Positions 44,953 to 53,805 of a stretch of 64,000 nucleotides of DNA are shown in pieces. The notes under the pieces are model-generated. The model saw only the letters and a program-made list of their open reading frames with translations, did no database searches and was not told the origin of the DNA. This DNA comes from Bacteroidota bacterium (GTDB lineage: Bacteria; Bacteroidota; Bacteroidia; Chitinophagales; Chitinophagaceae), in contig JAFDXF010000006.1 in NCBI GenBank assembly GCA_018268055.1, positions 62,001 through 126,000 on the forward strand, read 5' to 3'. Positions within the stretch are counted from its first letter, which is position 1; each line of letters opens with the position of its first letter. The position numbers were made by a program, and so were the translations under genes.

Positions 44953-46191
44953 TTAGTTATTCAAAACAATTTTCTTATCCATTTTTTCCTTCTTGAAAAT
45001 GTATAGTGTTACCAATAAAGCAATGAGCATAAAAGAGGCGCCTAAGAAAAAGGGCATGCCGGGTAAAATAAATGGCGCTTTGTCGGTAGTAAAGTATTTA
45101 AAACTTTTGGTCATAATATAAGGGCCGATGATGGTGGTCAAACTCATCAAGCTTGTTAGCGAACCTTGTAGCGCACCTTGTTGGCTTCGGTTTACATGCT
45201 CAGTAATGCTAGCTTGAAGTGCAGGACCCGCAATACCTCCAAAACAATAAGGAATTAAAAATGCAAACATCATCCACGTAGAAGAGGCAAGACCAAATAA
45301 AGTAAGTCCAATACAATAAAATGCAAGTCCAAGATAAATACTCTTTTCATTGCCGATGATAGGATTTAATTTTCTGGTAAGCACCATTTGTACAAACCCT
45401 ACTAAAATACCGACAACGCCCAATGAAATGCCTACCAAATTCTCTTTCCAATCAAAGCGATACATTGTATAATAACTCCAGTTTCCTTGCACGGCTTGTG
45501 CTCCGAGATAAATCAGGAAATAACAGATAGCAAATCCACCGATAGCAGGAGTTTTTCTTAAAAACTGTAATGAACCAAAAGGATTAGCTTTCTTCCAGTC
45601 AAAAGGTCTGCGATGTTCTTTGGGTAGCGACTCGGGCAATACGAAATAGCCATATAATAAATTGATAAAACAAAGAATTGCGGCAGCATAGAAAGGCGCC
45701 CTTAATCCCCAGCCTGCAAGCAAACCACCCAATGCAGGACCTATGACGAAGCCCAACCCAAATGCTGCTCCGATCATTCCAAAATTTTTAGCTCTGGTTT
45801 CAGGCGTACTAATGTCTGCAATGTAGGCGGCGCCCGTTGTAAAACTTGCACCGGTGATACCTGCAATCAATCGGCCAACAAATAATAGACTATATGTTGG
45901 TGCTAATGCCTGAAAAATATAATCAATCGCAAATCCAAGTAATGAAAAAAGTAAAATCGGTCTTCTGCCATACTTATCACTTAGGTTTCCAATGATGGGT
46001 GAAAAGACAAATTGAACAATTGCATAAGTAGAAACCAAAGCTGCACCATAAGTGCTTGCTTCATTCACCGGTATATGTTTCAGTTGTGAAATTAATTTAG
46101 GCAATACAGGAATAATTAAGCCCCAGCCCATGACATCTATGAGCATTGTAATGAAAATGAAACCTATTGCCGGCTTTCTGTGATTCGTCAT
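44953..46191 (-). CDS. MFS transporter of the TCR/Tet exporter type
   Basis: 412 residues and about twelve helices. MFS motif A is visible as GNLSDKYGRRPILL after helix II, with GAAYIADISTPETRA after helix IV (DHA1/Tet-like antiporter motif) and NRSQQGALQG after helix X. Likely a proton-coupled multidrug or metabolite exporter. The sequence alone does not show tetracycline resistance and no TetR-type regulator is beside it. Confidence 0.88.
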   Translation of the reverse strand: MTNHRKPAIGFIFITMLIDVMGWGLIIPVLPKLISQLKHIPVNEASTYGAALVSTYAIVQFVFSPIIGNLSDKYGRRPILLFSLLGFAIDYIFQALAPTYSLLFVGRLIAGITGASFTTGAAYIADISTPETRAKNFGMIGAAFGLGFVIGPALGGLLAGWGLRAPFYAAAILCFINLLYGYFVLPESLPKEHRRPFDWKKANPFGSLQFLRKTPAIGGFAICYFLIYLGAQAVQGNWSYYTMYRFDWKENLVGISLGVVGILVGFVQMVLTRKLNPIIGNEKSIYLGLAFYCIGLTLFGLASSTWMMFAFLIPYCFGGIAGPALQASITEHVNRSQQGALQGSLTSLMSLTTIIGPYIMTKSFKYFTTDKAPFILPGMPFFLGASFMLIALLVTLYIFKKEKMDKKIVLNN

Positions 46192-46396
46192 TTTAAAAAG
46201 GAAGGCAGCAAAGTACCGTCATTTTTGTCGATAATACAAAAGTGAATTAAACTTAAGAGGCATTCTTTTTAATAAGATAATATAAAAAAATTGTTTAATT
46301 GGGTATTTGTCACCTTGATTTGTCATTGAATTGTATAAATACACTCAATATTCATAAAATTAACAATGTATAAGGTTAGAATGAGGATTGTGCTTT

Positions 46397-46404
46397 TAAC
46401 TTTG
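46397..46404 (+). promoter_or_regulatory. Candidate -7 element of the ompA-type gene
   Basis: TAACTTTG matches TAnnTTTG, 46 bases before the ATG. No convincing -33 TTTG is present at the expected spacing. Confidence 0.4.
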
Positions 46405-46450
46405 GCCGCTCAATTTTAAATCTGTTACACTAATTTTTAAAATCAAATTT

Positions 46451-47341
46451 ATGAAACGCTATTCGGCTATTTTATTGATTTCGTTGCCTGCCTTTTTATT
46501 TTCTTGTGTTAGCACTAAAAAATTTAAAACAGCGCAAAACGATTATGCCAAACTTCAAGAGCAATATAAGTCATTGCAAAAAGACAATGCAACTTGTGGC
46601 GAGGAAAAAGGAATATTAGTACGACAAAAAGATGCATTAGAAAGAGAAAATGCTTTACTGAAAGGTCAAATAAAAGACATGAATGGACAGATTGACTTTT
46701 TAAAAGCAAACAATAATCAAGCGATTAAGCAATTAGAAGACATGTCCGTTATTTCGGCTTCACAAGCTGAAAGTATTAAAAAATCTATGGAGAATATAGG
46801 TGCTAAAGACGCATATATTCAAACACTACAACAACAAATGGCTCGTAAGGATTCTTTAAATATGGCTTTAGTAATGAACCTGAAAGGCGCTATTGGCAAT
46901 TTAGATGATCAAGACATTAATATCAAAGTAGATAAAGGTGTAGTATATATTGATATATCCGACAAATTACTTTTTGCATCAGGAAAATATGATATCACAC
47001 CACAGGCAAAAGTAGTACTCGGCAAAGTAGCGACTGTATTAAAGAATCAACCGGATATAGAATTTATGGTTGAAGGCCACACCGATAATGTGCCACTGAA
47101 AGGCGCAGGAGTATTGTTAGACAATTGGGATCTTAGTGTGAAAAGAGCAACATCGGTAGTAAGGATGTTGCAAAAAGATTATGGATTAGATCCTGCAAAA
47201 ATGGCTGCTGCCGGACGTGGAGAATATAAACCAATTGCAGATAATAGTACCAAAGAAGGAAGAGCCGCTAACCGTAGAACTCGTATCGTGATATTGCCTC
47301 AGTTAGATCAGTTCTTTAAACTTTTAGAACCTAAGCAATAG
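46451..47341 (+). CDS. OmpA-family outer-membrane lipoprotein with coiled coil
   Basis: 296 residues. Lipoprotein signal with Cys19 (FLFSCVS). Residues about 25-135 form a long coiled coil (YAKLQEQYKSLQKDN...). The C-terminal OmpA-like peptidoglycan-binding domain (about 165-285) shows DKLLFASGKYDITPQA, EFMVEGHTDNVPL, LSVKRATSVVRML and GRAANRRTRIVI. It ties the outer membrane to peptidoglycan. A strong terminator separates it from the convergent second OmpA-domain gene. Confidence 0.93.
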   Translation: MKRYSAILLISLPAFLFSCVSTKKFKTAQNDYAKLQEQYKSLQKDNATCGEEKGILVRQKDALERENALLKGQIKDMNGQIDFLKANNNQAIKQLEDMSVISASQAESIKKSMENIGAKDAYIQTLQQQMARKDSLNMALVMNLKGAIGNLDDQDINIKVDKGVVYIDISDKLLFASGKYDITPQAKVVLGKVATVLKNQPDIEFMVEGHTDNVPLKGAGVLLDNWDLSVKRATSVVRMLQKDYGLDPAKMAAAGRGEYKPIADNSTKEGRAANRRTRIVILPQLDQFFKLLEPKQ

Positions 47342-47355
47342 TTGTTAAACTATAA

Positions 47356-47392
47356 AAAAATGCCGCATCACTTATTTTGATGCGGCATTTTT
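47356..47392. terminator. Strong bidirectional terminator between the two OmpA-type genes
   Basis: Perfect 15-bp stem AAAAATGCCGCATCA / TGATGCGGCATTTTT with a 7-base loop. It serves both convergent genes. Confidence 0.92.
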
Positions 47393-47413
47393 ATTTTATG
47401 AACCGTTCAGTAT

Positions 47414-48787
47414 TTATATTTTTATAAACTCTACTCTTCTATTGTTTGCTTTACCGGCAGGTGTTGCATTAGAATCTATTGGTTCAGATTCGCCTTTACC
47501 CTCAGTGTCTAATCTGTCGATGCTTATTCCAAATTCTTTAGATAATGTATTCTTGACGGCATTCGCTCTTCGTTTAGATAATTCTAAATTTGCTTTATCA
47601 TCACCATCAGAATCGGTGTGACCAACAATCTTCACATTCAAACTACTATTCTCGTTCAGTACATTGGCAATATCTTTCAATGCTCCATAAGAGGTAGGTT
47701 TGATAACATCGCTGCCGGAGTTGAACAAAATTCCGTGTGTTACAAACTTGCCTTCGGTAACTAATTTATTTCGTGTATCAGGATCACCAACTGCAATGCG
47801 CAGATTGCCCATATAGAATGCATCATTTTCATTGTTTGAGCCATCATTACGGAAATAAATGGTATTCATTGCCGTATTGTCCGGCAGAGCTTTTGGAATA
47901 TCCCAAATTTTTTTGTCATCTAAATAAACACGTACTCTATTTCGCTGACGCCAGATAGATACATGTACCGATGTTTTTCCGGGTACTACAAGTTTGTTTT
48001 GGTCATTTTCGTTTTTAATGATTGTTTGATTATTAGAGGTCGACAAAAAACTAGTCATACCCTGTTTCCCTCCTGCATTTTCTGGATGAACACCAAATTC
48101 AAATCCGGATAAACCATCGGCCTTTCCTTTGTCAAACCTGCCGAATTGAGAAAAGTCTTTACCTATAGATTTTGATGTGGTGGCACCCACTAAGAAATGA
48201 CCACTGTAGAAACTAAAAATGTCTGTACTCATCAGGTCAAATTCTAAAGTAAAATTATCAGGAAGATTTTTTACCCATTCCGGATATAGCACTACTTCTT
48301 TTTTGGTCATTAAAAAGCGGTCTTTAGATTTATTGGTAGTAACTATTTCGCCACTTCCATTCGTATTCCATTTGGCCGGAAAATCGCCAATTGCATCTTG
48401 CAGAAAATCTTCGCTTGCTATAAGTTTATCTCCCGATACAAAATCAAACTTCGAATAAGTCGCTAAAGATTGTGGACTCTCTGATTTATTGTTGTCGTTT
48501 TCAGAAACGTCTTCATTGATCGTATTATCAGGAATAGATTTTTTTTTCTTATCCTTTTTTTTGTCTCCGTTATCTTCTTGGTCGTTATTATTTCCGTTTT
48601 TAGTACCTTTTGTAGCATCTTCGGCTTTGTCTAAAGTCTTATCTATAGCATTATCTACTTTTCTGTCAATACGGTCGTCCACCTGACGTTTTACTTTGTC
48701 GCCTAATTTTTTAAAAATTTGGCCTTGAGATTGAAGGGAAATTAAGATTAAAGGAATGGCTGTTAATAAAAAGATGAACTTTCTCAT
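47414..48787 (-). CDS. Secreted OmpA-family protein with charged N-terminus and concanavalin-like domain
   Basis: 457 residues from the ATG at 48787, which starts a signal peptide (MRKFIFLLTAIPLILISLQSQGQ); the upstream ATG at 48844 is unlikely. A strongly charged low-complexity region (about 25-95, KKKDKKKK) follows. Residues about 110-330 look like a beta-sandwich of the lectin/LamG class (FTLEFDLMSTDIFSFYSG, VSIWRQRNRVRVYLDDKKIWDI). The C-terminal OmpA domain shows GSDVIKPTSYGALKDIA, KIVGHTDSDGD, LSKRRANAVKN and GKANNRRVEFI. A cell-envelope carbohydrate or peptidoglycan-binding role is inferred. Confidence 0.88.
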   Translation of the reverse strand: MRKFIFLLTAIPLILISLQSQGQIFKKLGDKVKRQVDDRIDRKVDNAIDKTLDKAEDATKGTKNGNNNDQEDNGDKKKDKKKKSIPDNTINEDVSENDNNKSESPQSLATYSKFDFVSGDKLIASEDFLQDAIGDFPAKWNTNGSGEIVTTNKSKDRFLMTKKEVVLYPEWVKNLPDNFTLEFDLMSTDIFSFYSGHFLVGATTSKSIGKDFSQFGRFDKGKADGLSGFEFGVHPENAGGKQGMTSFLSTSNNQTIIKNENDQNKLVVPGKTSVHVSIWRQRNRVRVYLDDKKIWDIPKALPDNTAMNTIYFRNDGSNNENDAFYMGNLRIAVGDPDTRNKLVTEGKFVTHGILFNSGSDVIKPTSYGALKDIANVLNENSSLNVKIVGHTDSDGDDKANLELSKRRANAVKNTLSKEFGISIDRLDTEGKGESEPIDSNATPAGKANNRRVEFIKI

Positions 48788-48950
48788 TTTTAGGGGGTTT
48801 AATGGTTTGAGTTTGTAAGATGCTAAAATTATTTGTAGCAACAAAATCTATGATATATTTTTATAACACACTATATAACCTGTTGGTTTATTAGGTATGA
48901 TAAGGGCACTAAATATTTTACAGGGCAGCAAAAAATATTTCCTTAAAAAA

Positions 48951-48982
48951 TTAGTTTTTAATTACTAAATGTTTTAGCTTTG
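48951..48982 (+). promoter_or_regulatory. Candidate recA promoter
   Basis: TTAG, 20 bases, TAGCTTTG: the -7 element fits TAnnTTTG and the -33 differs from TTTG at one base. Predicted leader is about 50 bases. I see no clear SOS-type palindrome. Confidence 0.55.
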
Positions 48983-49037
48983 TTGCCCGGCTACAGAAAA
49001 AGGTAGCTTACAATACGCAAACACATAACTTTAACTC

Positions 49038-50072
49038 ATGGCAAAATCAGAAAAAACAATCGAAGCAGTAAACCCTAATTCAGAGAAGCTAAAAGCGCTC
49101 AAACTTACAATGGATAAGATTGAGAAAGACTATGGCAAGGGAAGTGTAATGTTGATGAATGAAAAGGCACAAGTGCAACAGGAGGTTATTTCAACCGGTT
49201 CAATCGGTTTGGATGTAGCACTTGGAATCGGTGGCCTTCCTCGTGGCAGAGTTATAGAAATATATGGCCCTGAATCATCCGGTAAAACAACTATTGCTAC
49301 ACATGTAATAGCTGAGGCGCAGAAAAAAGGCGGCATGTGTGCTATTATAGATGCCGAACATGCTTTTGATAGTGCTTACGCAAAAAAATTGGGTGTGGAT
49401 GTAGATAATCTGCTTATCTCACAACCCGACTATGGCGAGCAGGCTTTGGAAATTGCCGACCGTCTAATCCTTTCAGGTGCTTTGGATGTAGTGGTGATTG
49501 ATTCGGTTGCGGCACTTGTACCCAAAAGTGAATTGGAAGGAGAAATGGGCGACAGCAAAATGGGATTGCACGCAAGATTGATGAGTCAGGCTTTGAGAAA
49601 ACTTACAGCAACGATTGCAAAAACAGGTACTATCTGTATTTTCATCAATCAGTTAAGAGAAAAAATAGGTGTGATGTTTGGTAATCCTGAAACTACCACC
49701 GGTGGTAATGCATTAAAATTCTACGCTTCTGTGCGTTTAGATATTCGCAGACAAACGCAGGTAAAAGATGGTGATGAAGCAATCGGCAACCATGTAAAAG
49801 TAAAAGTGGTGAAAAATAAAGTAGCTCCTCCTTTTCGTGCGGCAGAGTTTGATATAATTTTTGGTGAAGGAATTTCCAAAACAGGCGAAATTATTGATAT
49901 GGGTACAGAACTCGGCATTGTACAAAAAAGCGGAAGCTGGTATAGCTATAATAATGATAAGCTGGGGCAAGGGCGAGATGCTGTAAAGCAATTGATGGTG
50001 GACAATCCTGAACTGGCAAATGAGATTGAAGCAAAAATTCGTGAAAAGATAAAAGAAATGCAATCTGCCTAA
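49038..50072 (+). CDS. recA: Recombinase RecA
   Basis: 344 residues. ATP-dependent strand exchange and SOS coprotease. Walker [10 protein letters not shown] (from 77), [40 protein letters not shown] (Walker B), [11 protein letters not shown], and [32 protein letters not shown] (DNA-binding L2 loop) are all intact. Normal length. Own promoter and a terminator follow, so it is a monocistronic unit. Confidence 0.98.
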   Translation: MAKSEKTIEAVNPNSEKLKALKLTMDKIEKDYGKGSVMLMNEKAQVQQEVISTGSIGLDVALGIGGLPRGRVIEIYGPESSGKTTIATHVIAEAQKKGGMCAIIDAEHAFDSAYAKKLGVDVDNLLISQPDYGEQALEIADRLILSGALDVVVIDSVAALVPKSELEGEMGDSKMGLHARLMSQALRKLTATIAKTGTICIFINQLREKIGVMFGNPETTTGGNALKFYASVRLDIRRQTQVKDGDEAIGNHVKVKVVKNKVAPPFRAAEFDIIFGEGISKTGEIIDMGTELGIVQKSGSWYSYNNDKLGQGRDAVKQLMVDNPELANEIEAKIREKIKEMQSA

Positions 50073-50107
50073 TCGCAAAATTGTTTTAGGATGAGTTAGT
50101 AAGCAAG

Positions 50108-50127
50108 TCCCGACTATTTAGTCGGGA
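50108..50127 (+). terminator. Terminator of recA
   Basis: 9-bp stem TCCCGACTA / TAGTCGGGA with a 2-base loop followed by TTTTTG. Confidence 0.9.
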
Positions 50128-50160
50128 TTTTTGCATTTATTTAAGGATAATAATTAAATC

Positions 50161-50184
50161 AATGTTTAAACATTATTATATTTG
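50161..50184 (+). promoter_or_regulatory. Palindrome plus candidate -7 element
   Basis: A 14-base perfect palindrome AATGTTTAAACATT (50161-50174) sits immediately upstream of TATATTTG (50177-50184), a match to TAnnTTTG. It is placed where an operator would occlude polymerase. Confidence 0.45.
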
Positions 50185-50251
50185 CGCTTATGTTTGCAAC
50201 CGATTTTGGCACTAAAGCGTTTTGTATAGCTACAATAATAGAAAGCATTTA

Positions 50252-51142
50252 ATGAATAAAGGAATCATATTACATATTGTTGCTGCAGTTTTATTGCTTG
50301 TCACTTTCTTTCTTCCATGGTTAGTTTGGAAAGAAACCATTTTGTCCGGTGCATCTATGCCTGTGGGAAGTTTTTTCACAGCAGCGAAAAATAATTATGA
50401 CGTGGCAAATCCTTTTCCACAATTTTCGTTTGCTTTTAAAATATTTTGGATGATTCCTGCAGCAGCCATTGTTGTGGTTGTATTTACTTTATCTAAGAAG
50501 AGTACATTTTTGCCTGCTGCATTTGCTTCGCTTTTATCCCTTTCATTGGTTTTAGTATATTTTCTTTTTTCTAAAAATTTGGTTGATTTATTAGGCATTA
50601 GCAAGTCTGTTTGGGTATTAGTGAAGCCATGGATTTTTGTACAAGCACTTGCAGCTATTTTATTATTGCTCTCCGCAGGCGAAGGGAAATGGATTTTAAA
50701 AATCTCTTTTATAGTGCTTACTGTTTTGGCCACTTATTTTGGTTTTAATATAGTAAGTGAGCAAGCGCAGCAAAAAGTAATGAACGAACAGTTTAATTCA
50801 AGCGAAGGCACTACCACCGACTATACTATTTCGGCAACAGAACTGTTGAAAGAGTTTAGAGCGAATGATAGCGTAACCAATAAAAAATATGTTGAGAAAA
50901 TGGTTGAAGTTTCAGGTATTCCTGCTTCAATCGATATTGCTGCAGACTCTATCGCCACTATTCGTTTTGAAGACAGCACCGGTTCGTTTGCCGATTTTAC
51001 TTTGGAAAAGAATCAATATCATAAAGTAAAAAATATTAATGCAGGCACTCCTGTAACAATTAAAGGAGTGTGCAGCGGAAGCATTTACAGTGATATTTTA
51101 GAAAACACACAGATAAGTTTTAAAAGAGCAGTGATAAAATAA
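50252..51142 (+). CDS. Membrane protein with C-terminal OB-fold (tRNA_anti-like) domain
   Basis: 296 residues from the ATG at 50252. Four hydrophobic helices (about 5-25, 60-80, 85-105 and 125-175) and then a soluble C-terminal domain (about 195-296) with SATELLKEFRANDSVTNKKY, GTPVTIKGVCSGSIYSD: the OB-fold known as tRNA_anti-like in Bacteroidota. Despite the domain name there is no evidence for tRNA binding. It is 18 bases upstream of a YceI gene in the same direction and may be co-transcribed with it. Confidence 0.75.
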   Translation: MNKGIILHIVAAVLLLVTFFLPWLVWKETILSGASMPVGSFFTAAKNNYDVANPFPQFSFAFKIFWMIPAAAIVVVVFTLSKKSTFLPAAFASLLSLSLVLVYFLFSKNLVDLLGISKSVWVLVKPWIFVQALAAILLLLSAGEGKWILKISFIVLTVLATYFGFNIVSEQAQQKVMNEQFNSSEGTTTDYTISATELLKEFRANDSVTNKKYVEKMVEVSGIPASIDIAADSIATIRFEDSTGSFADFTLEKNQYHKVKNINAGTPVTIKGVCSGSIYSDILENTQISFKRAVIK

Positions 51143-51160
51143 AAATTAAACAACAATAGA

Positions 51161-51703
51161 ATGAAAAAAACAACAATCCTTTTTGCCCTGTTATTAGCGA
51201 CCGGATTTACGTTCGCTCAAAAGAAAACGACCACTACAGCCACCGTAAGTTTTGATGCTACTACACCAAAAGATAGTGCGCCCAAAGCTGAGAACAAAAC
51301 GGTAATTGGCTCTATCAATACCAAAACCGGAGCCGTAGCTTTTGAAGCATCTGTAAAGAATTTTTCTTTTGCTAATCCCAAAATGCATGATCATTTTAAT
51401 GGAGAAAATTGGTTGAATTCAACTCAGTTTCCAAAGTTTACTTATACAGGTACTATTGCCAATGTTGACAAAGTAAAATTTACTACGAACGGAACATATA
51501 ATGTAACCGTAAATGGTACTATCGTAATAAAAGGAATTACAAAAAGTTTACCGGTGAGTGGAACAATTACTGTAAACGGAAATAAAATAAATGTGAGCTC
51601 AAGCTTTTCTTTCAAACTTTCAGATTTTGGCATTTCAGGCCAGCCTATTGAAGCAGGTAAAGTAACGAATGAGCCTAAAATAAAAGTAAGCGCAGATTTT
51701 TAA
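51161..51703 (+). CDS. YceI-family secreted protein
   Basis: 180 residues with a signal peptide ending FTFAQ. The mature part is a lipocalin-like barrel of the YceI family: TGAVAFEASVKNFSFANPKM, DHFNGENWLNSTQFPKFTYTG and ITKSLPVSGTI. YceI proteins bind isoprenoid-type lipids in the periplasm; ligand here unknown. A terminator follows. Confidence 0.9.
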   Translation: MKKTTILFALLLATGFTFAQKKTTTTATVSFDATTPKDSAPKAENKTVIGSINTKTGAVAFEASVKNFSFANPKMHDHFNGENWLNSTQFPKFTYTGTIANVDKVKFTTNGTYNVTVNGTIVIKGITKSLPVSGTITVNGNKINVSSSFSFKLSDFGISGQPIEAGKVTNEPKIKVSADF

Positions 51704-51725
51704 TAGAAACAATAATCAACAAAAG

Positions 51726-51757
51726 AAACAGCTACATCTTTTTGGGTGTGGCTGTTT
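51726..51757 (+). terminator. Terminator after the YceI gene
   Basis: 13-bp stem with two G-U pairs (AAACAGCTACATC / GGTGTGGCTGTTT) followed by a T run. Confidence 0.8.
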
Positions 51758-51936
51758 TTATATTTAAAGAAGATTCAATAAAATCCTATTTATTCTTTAT
51801 GAACTCATTTTACCTATAAAGACTCTTGAGGTTTTGCACATTATAGATTAGACACAAGCAACCTTGTATCATTAGCTGTTGGGATATAACTTATCTATTG
51901 GTAGGAAAATGCTTTGTCATTTCCATTTTTGACCAT

Positions 51937-52560
51937 TTATTTTTTAGTAAACCAATTAAGGTAAGCAAAGGCATAGTTTGCCTGCACAAGAATAATAAAG
52001 GCTATACTTATCAATGGACTAATGAAACACATTAAGGCACCAATAAAATACAAAGATTGGGCAATGATAATCCGGTTCTTTAAGGGCTTATCCACCGATG
52101 ATTCTGTTTCTTTAACGGTTAGGCCTTTCTTTTTGGCATAGATCCAATTCACATAAAGCATAGCACCCAGCATAAATATATTGAACCAATAAACAAACAC
52201 CGGAAATTTAAACCGCGTATAATCTCCAAGAAATGCAGTAGTAAAAGGAAGCATCGTTACGAATAAAAGAAACAACAAATTAATCCAGTTTAAATTTCTA
52301 TCACTTTTTTCAATGTGTTTATATTGAGATGAATGACCCAACCAGAAAATTCCAGTGGTCATAAACGCTAGAAAATAAACGAGAAATTTTTCTTTTAATG
52401 CCCAGAAAGTATGCATCAACTCTCCTTCGGTTTGAATCGTATTTAAAACAGGAACACGAATCTCCAACACTAACAAAGTCAATGCAACGGCGAAAACGCC
52501 ATCGCTAATGGCAATGATACGTCCGGTGTCTTTGCCTGCTATTGTATTATAGTTAGCCAT
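51937..52560 (-). CDS. Second TMEM175/DUF1211-type channel protein
   Basis: 207 residues, about six helices. GRIIAISDGVFAVALTLLVLEIRVP is the family first-helix motif, with ISDGVF where the first copy has FSDAVF. Only about two thirds of residues look shared with the copy at 10555-11229 in the N-terminal half, so this is a separate paralogue. No linked genes suggest a special role. Confidence 0.85.
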   Translation of the reverse strand: MANYNTIAGKDTGRIIAISDGVFAVALTLLVLEIRVPVLNTIQTEGELMHTFWALKEKFLVYFLAFMTTGIFWLGHSSQYKHIEKSDRNLNWINLLFLLFVTMLPFTTAFLGDYTRFKFPVFVYWFNIFMLGAMLYVNWIYAKKKGLTVKETESSVDKPLKNRIIIAQSLYFIGALMCFISPLISIAFIILVQANYAFAYLNWFTKK

Positions 52561-52610
52561 AGAATTAATTATTTATTTCAATATCTAAATGGTCAATGCT
52601 CAAAATTAAG

Positions 52611-52645
52611 AAGGCTGCCTCAAAACTTTATTTTAAGACAGCCTT
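52611..52645 (-). terminator. Terminator after the beta-barrel gene
   Basis: AAGGCTG / CAGCCTT stem extended by imperfect pairs, followed on the minus strand by CTTAATTTT. It serves the outer-membrane protein gene at 52668-53396. Confidence 0.65.
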
Positions 52646-52667
52646 ATCAAAAATGGTAACAATATTA

Positions 52668-53396
52668 TTATAATCCGCTCAATGTAATACCTATGCTGAA
52701 TGGTTTTACCACAGGACCCATTCCGTCTTTGAAAAGCGGAGTAAGTTGATAACTTGCAAACACGCTGAAATTTGCATAACCAAATCTTGCTGTGGCGGAA
52801 ATACGGGTTTTATTAAAAAATTTCTTACTTGATTCTTTTACGATAAAATCTCCTGTTTGAGAACTACCGTTTAATTCATATTTAGCATTGCGGGTGTGCG
52901 CATTGATGAGTGTACCTACTTTTACACCTACAGCAAATTTGAAACCTTTGCCGGTAAGTGGTTTCTCTGAATAACGAAATTCAATAGGCGCTTCCAGATA
53001 AACGGTTGCCAATTTTGTTTTCTTGAAGTTGTTGGTATCGGCAACATTGGTAAAGTACATAGCCGGCTTACTTTCTTTAATACCCACATTGGTTTTAGAA
53101 AATAAAATATGATCGCTGGCAATACCGGGGCCAAATGCCATACTAAGATGTGGGTTTGATTTAAAAGGATAGTCCATCATCAAATACACGTTGAATGTTT
53201 TGGACATACCCGCTTGATTGATAGTATCCGGCATACCCTTCCATCCGGCATATCCGGCCTGCAATAGAAAGTGATCGTTTGCACGATTACTCATATCAAG
53301 TACAATTTTTTTCTTTTTAAGACTAGTAGAGTCTTGTGCAAATAAGCTAACGCCTAAAAAGGAACAAGCAATAAGGAGCAGTATTTTTTTCTTCAT
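52668..53396 (-). CDS. Small outer-membrane beta-barrel protein
   Basis: 242 residues with a signal peptide ending LFAQ. The rest alternates polar and hydrophobic residues in short strands (HFLLQAGYAGW, LSMAFGPGIASDHILF, APIEFRYSEKPL, ARFGYANFSVFASYQLTPL), the pattern of the porin/PorT-like barrels of Bacteroidota. The last residue set (SIGITLSGL) is hydrophobic, as in a barrel end. Cargo unknown. It stands alone with its own terminator. Confidence 0.82.
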   Translation of the reverse strand: MKKKILLLIACSFLGVSLFAQDSTSLKKKKIVLDMSNRANDHFLLQAGYAGWKGMPDTINQAGMSKTFNVYLMMDYPFKSNPHLSMAFGPGIASDHILFSKTNVGIKESKPAMYFTNVADTNNFKKTKLATVYLEAPIEFRYSEKPLTGKGFKFAVGVKVGTLINAHTRNAKYELNGSSQTGDFIVKESSKKFFNKTRISATARFGYANFSVFASYQLTPLFKDGMGPVVKPFSIGITLSGL

Positions 53397-53538
53397 AAAC
53401 TAAATTCCGGATTGGTCACAAAAATATCTCTGTACCGGTTAATAAAAGGTTAAAGGGTTATCAAAATAAATGCTCCCGATGGAGCAATGTTTAAAATAAT
53501 TTCTGTTTCAATCCAATCTTTTACCCTTTTTATATTTG

Positions 53539-53612
53539 TGGACCCTGTTGGGATCGAACCAACGACCCCCTGATTATGAGTCAGGTGCTCTAACCGTCTG
53601 AGCTAAGGGTCC
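53539..53612 (-). tRNA. tRNA with CAT anticodon, probable tRNA-Ile2 (lysidine-modified)
   Basis: 74 bases, full cloverleaf on the minus strand: acceptor GGACCCT pairing with AGGGTCC, D arm AGCTCAGACGGTTAGAGCA, anticodon stem CCTGA/TCAGG with loop CTCATAA, T arm GTTGGTTCGATCCCAAC, discriminator A. CCA is not encoded. The anticodon is CAT. The C4-G69 and C5-G68 acceptor pairs are the ones used by TilS to recognise tRNA-Ile2, and GGxCCyTTAGCTCAG resembles known ileX genes. Elongator tRNA-Met is the alternative. Confidence 0.93.
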
Positions 53613-53659
53613 TGACTAGTTTTACTCCAGCCTGAGTATTGTTTTCCCTTTCGGGAGCG

Positions 53660-53691
53660 CAAAAGTAATTAAATAATGCTGACTATTTAAA
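53660..53691 (-). promoter_or_regulatory. Promoter of the tRNA(CAT) gene
   Basis: On the minus strand TTTA, 20 bases, TACTTTTG: -7 fits TAnnTTTG exactly and -33 differs at one base. The precursor would have about 40 bases before the tRNA. Confidence 0.6.
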
Positions 53692-53717
53692 CAATTCTAA
53701 AATAAATAAAATGTGTT

Positions 53718-53749
53718 TTTGGCTGATAGCTATTCTTTACCTATTTTTG
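53718..53749 (+). promoter_or_regulatory. Promoter of rimP-nusA-infB
   Basis: TTTG, 20 bases, TATTTTTG: both elements and the spacing match the Bacteroidota consensus exactly. Predicted start is near 53756, which rules out the upstream ATGs at 53713 as the rimP start. Confidence 0.75.
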
Positions 53750-53767
53750 TGCAGGAAATGATTGAAG

Positions 53768-53792
53768 GAAGGGAACGAGGGTCGTTCCCTTC
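53768..53792 (+). promoter_or_regulatory. Hairpin in the rimP leader, possible attenuator
   Basis: Perfect 11-bp inverted repeat GAAGGGAACGA / TCGTTCCCTTC with a 3-base loop GGG, followed by TTTATTTTTAC and the rimP ATG at 53806. It has the shape of an intrinsic terminator inside the leader of the NusA operon. Confidence 0.75.
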
Positions 53793-53805
53793 TTTATTTT
53801 TACAA

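Noticed and set aside
44953..46191. Tetracycline resistance determinant
   Set aside because: Only the general TCR/Tet-type MFS pattern is seen, with no TetR-type regulator or resistance neighbours.
53713..53805. Upstream extension of rimP
   Set aside because: It overlaps the consensus promoter and leader hairpin; the conserved RimP fold begins after the ATG at 53806.
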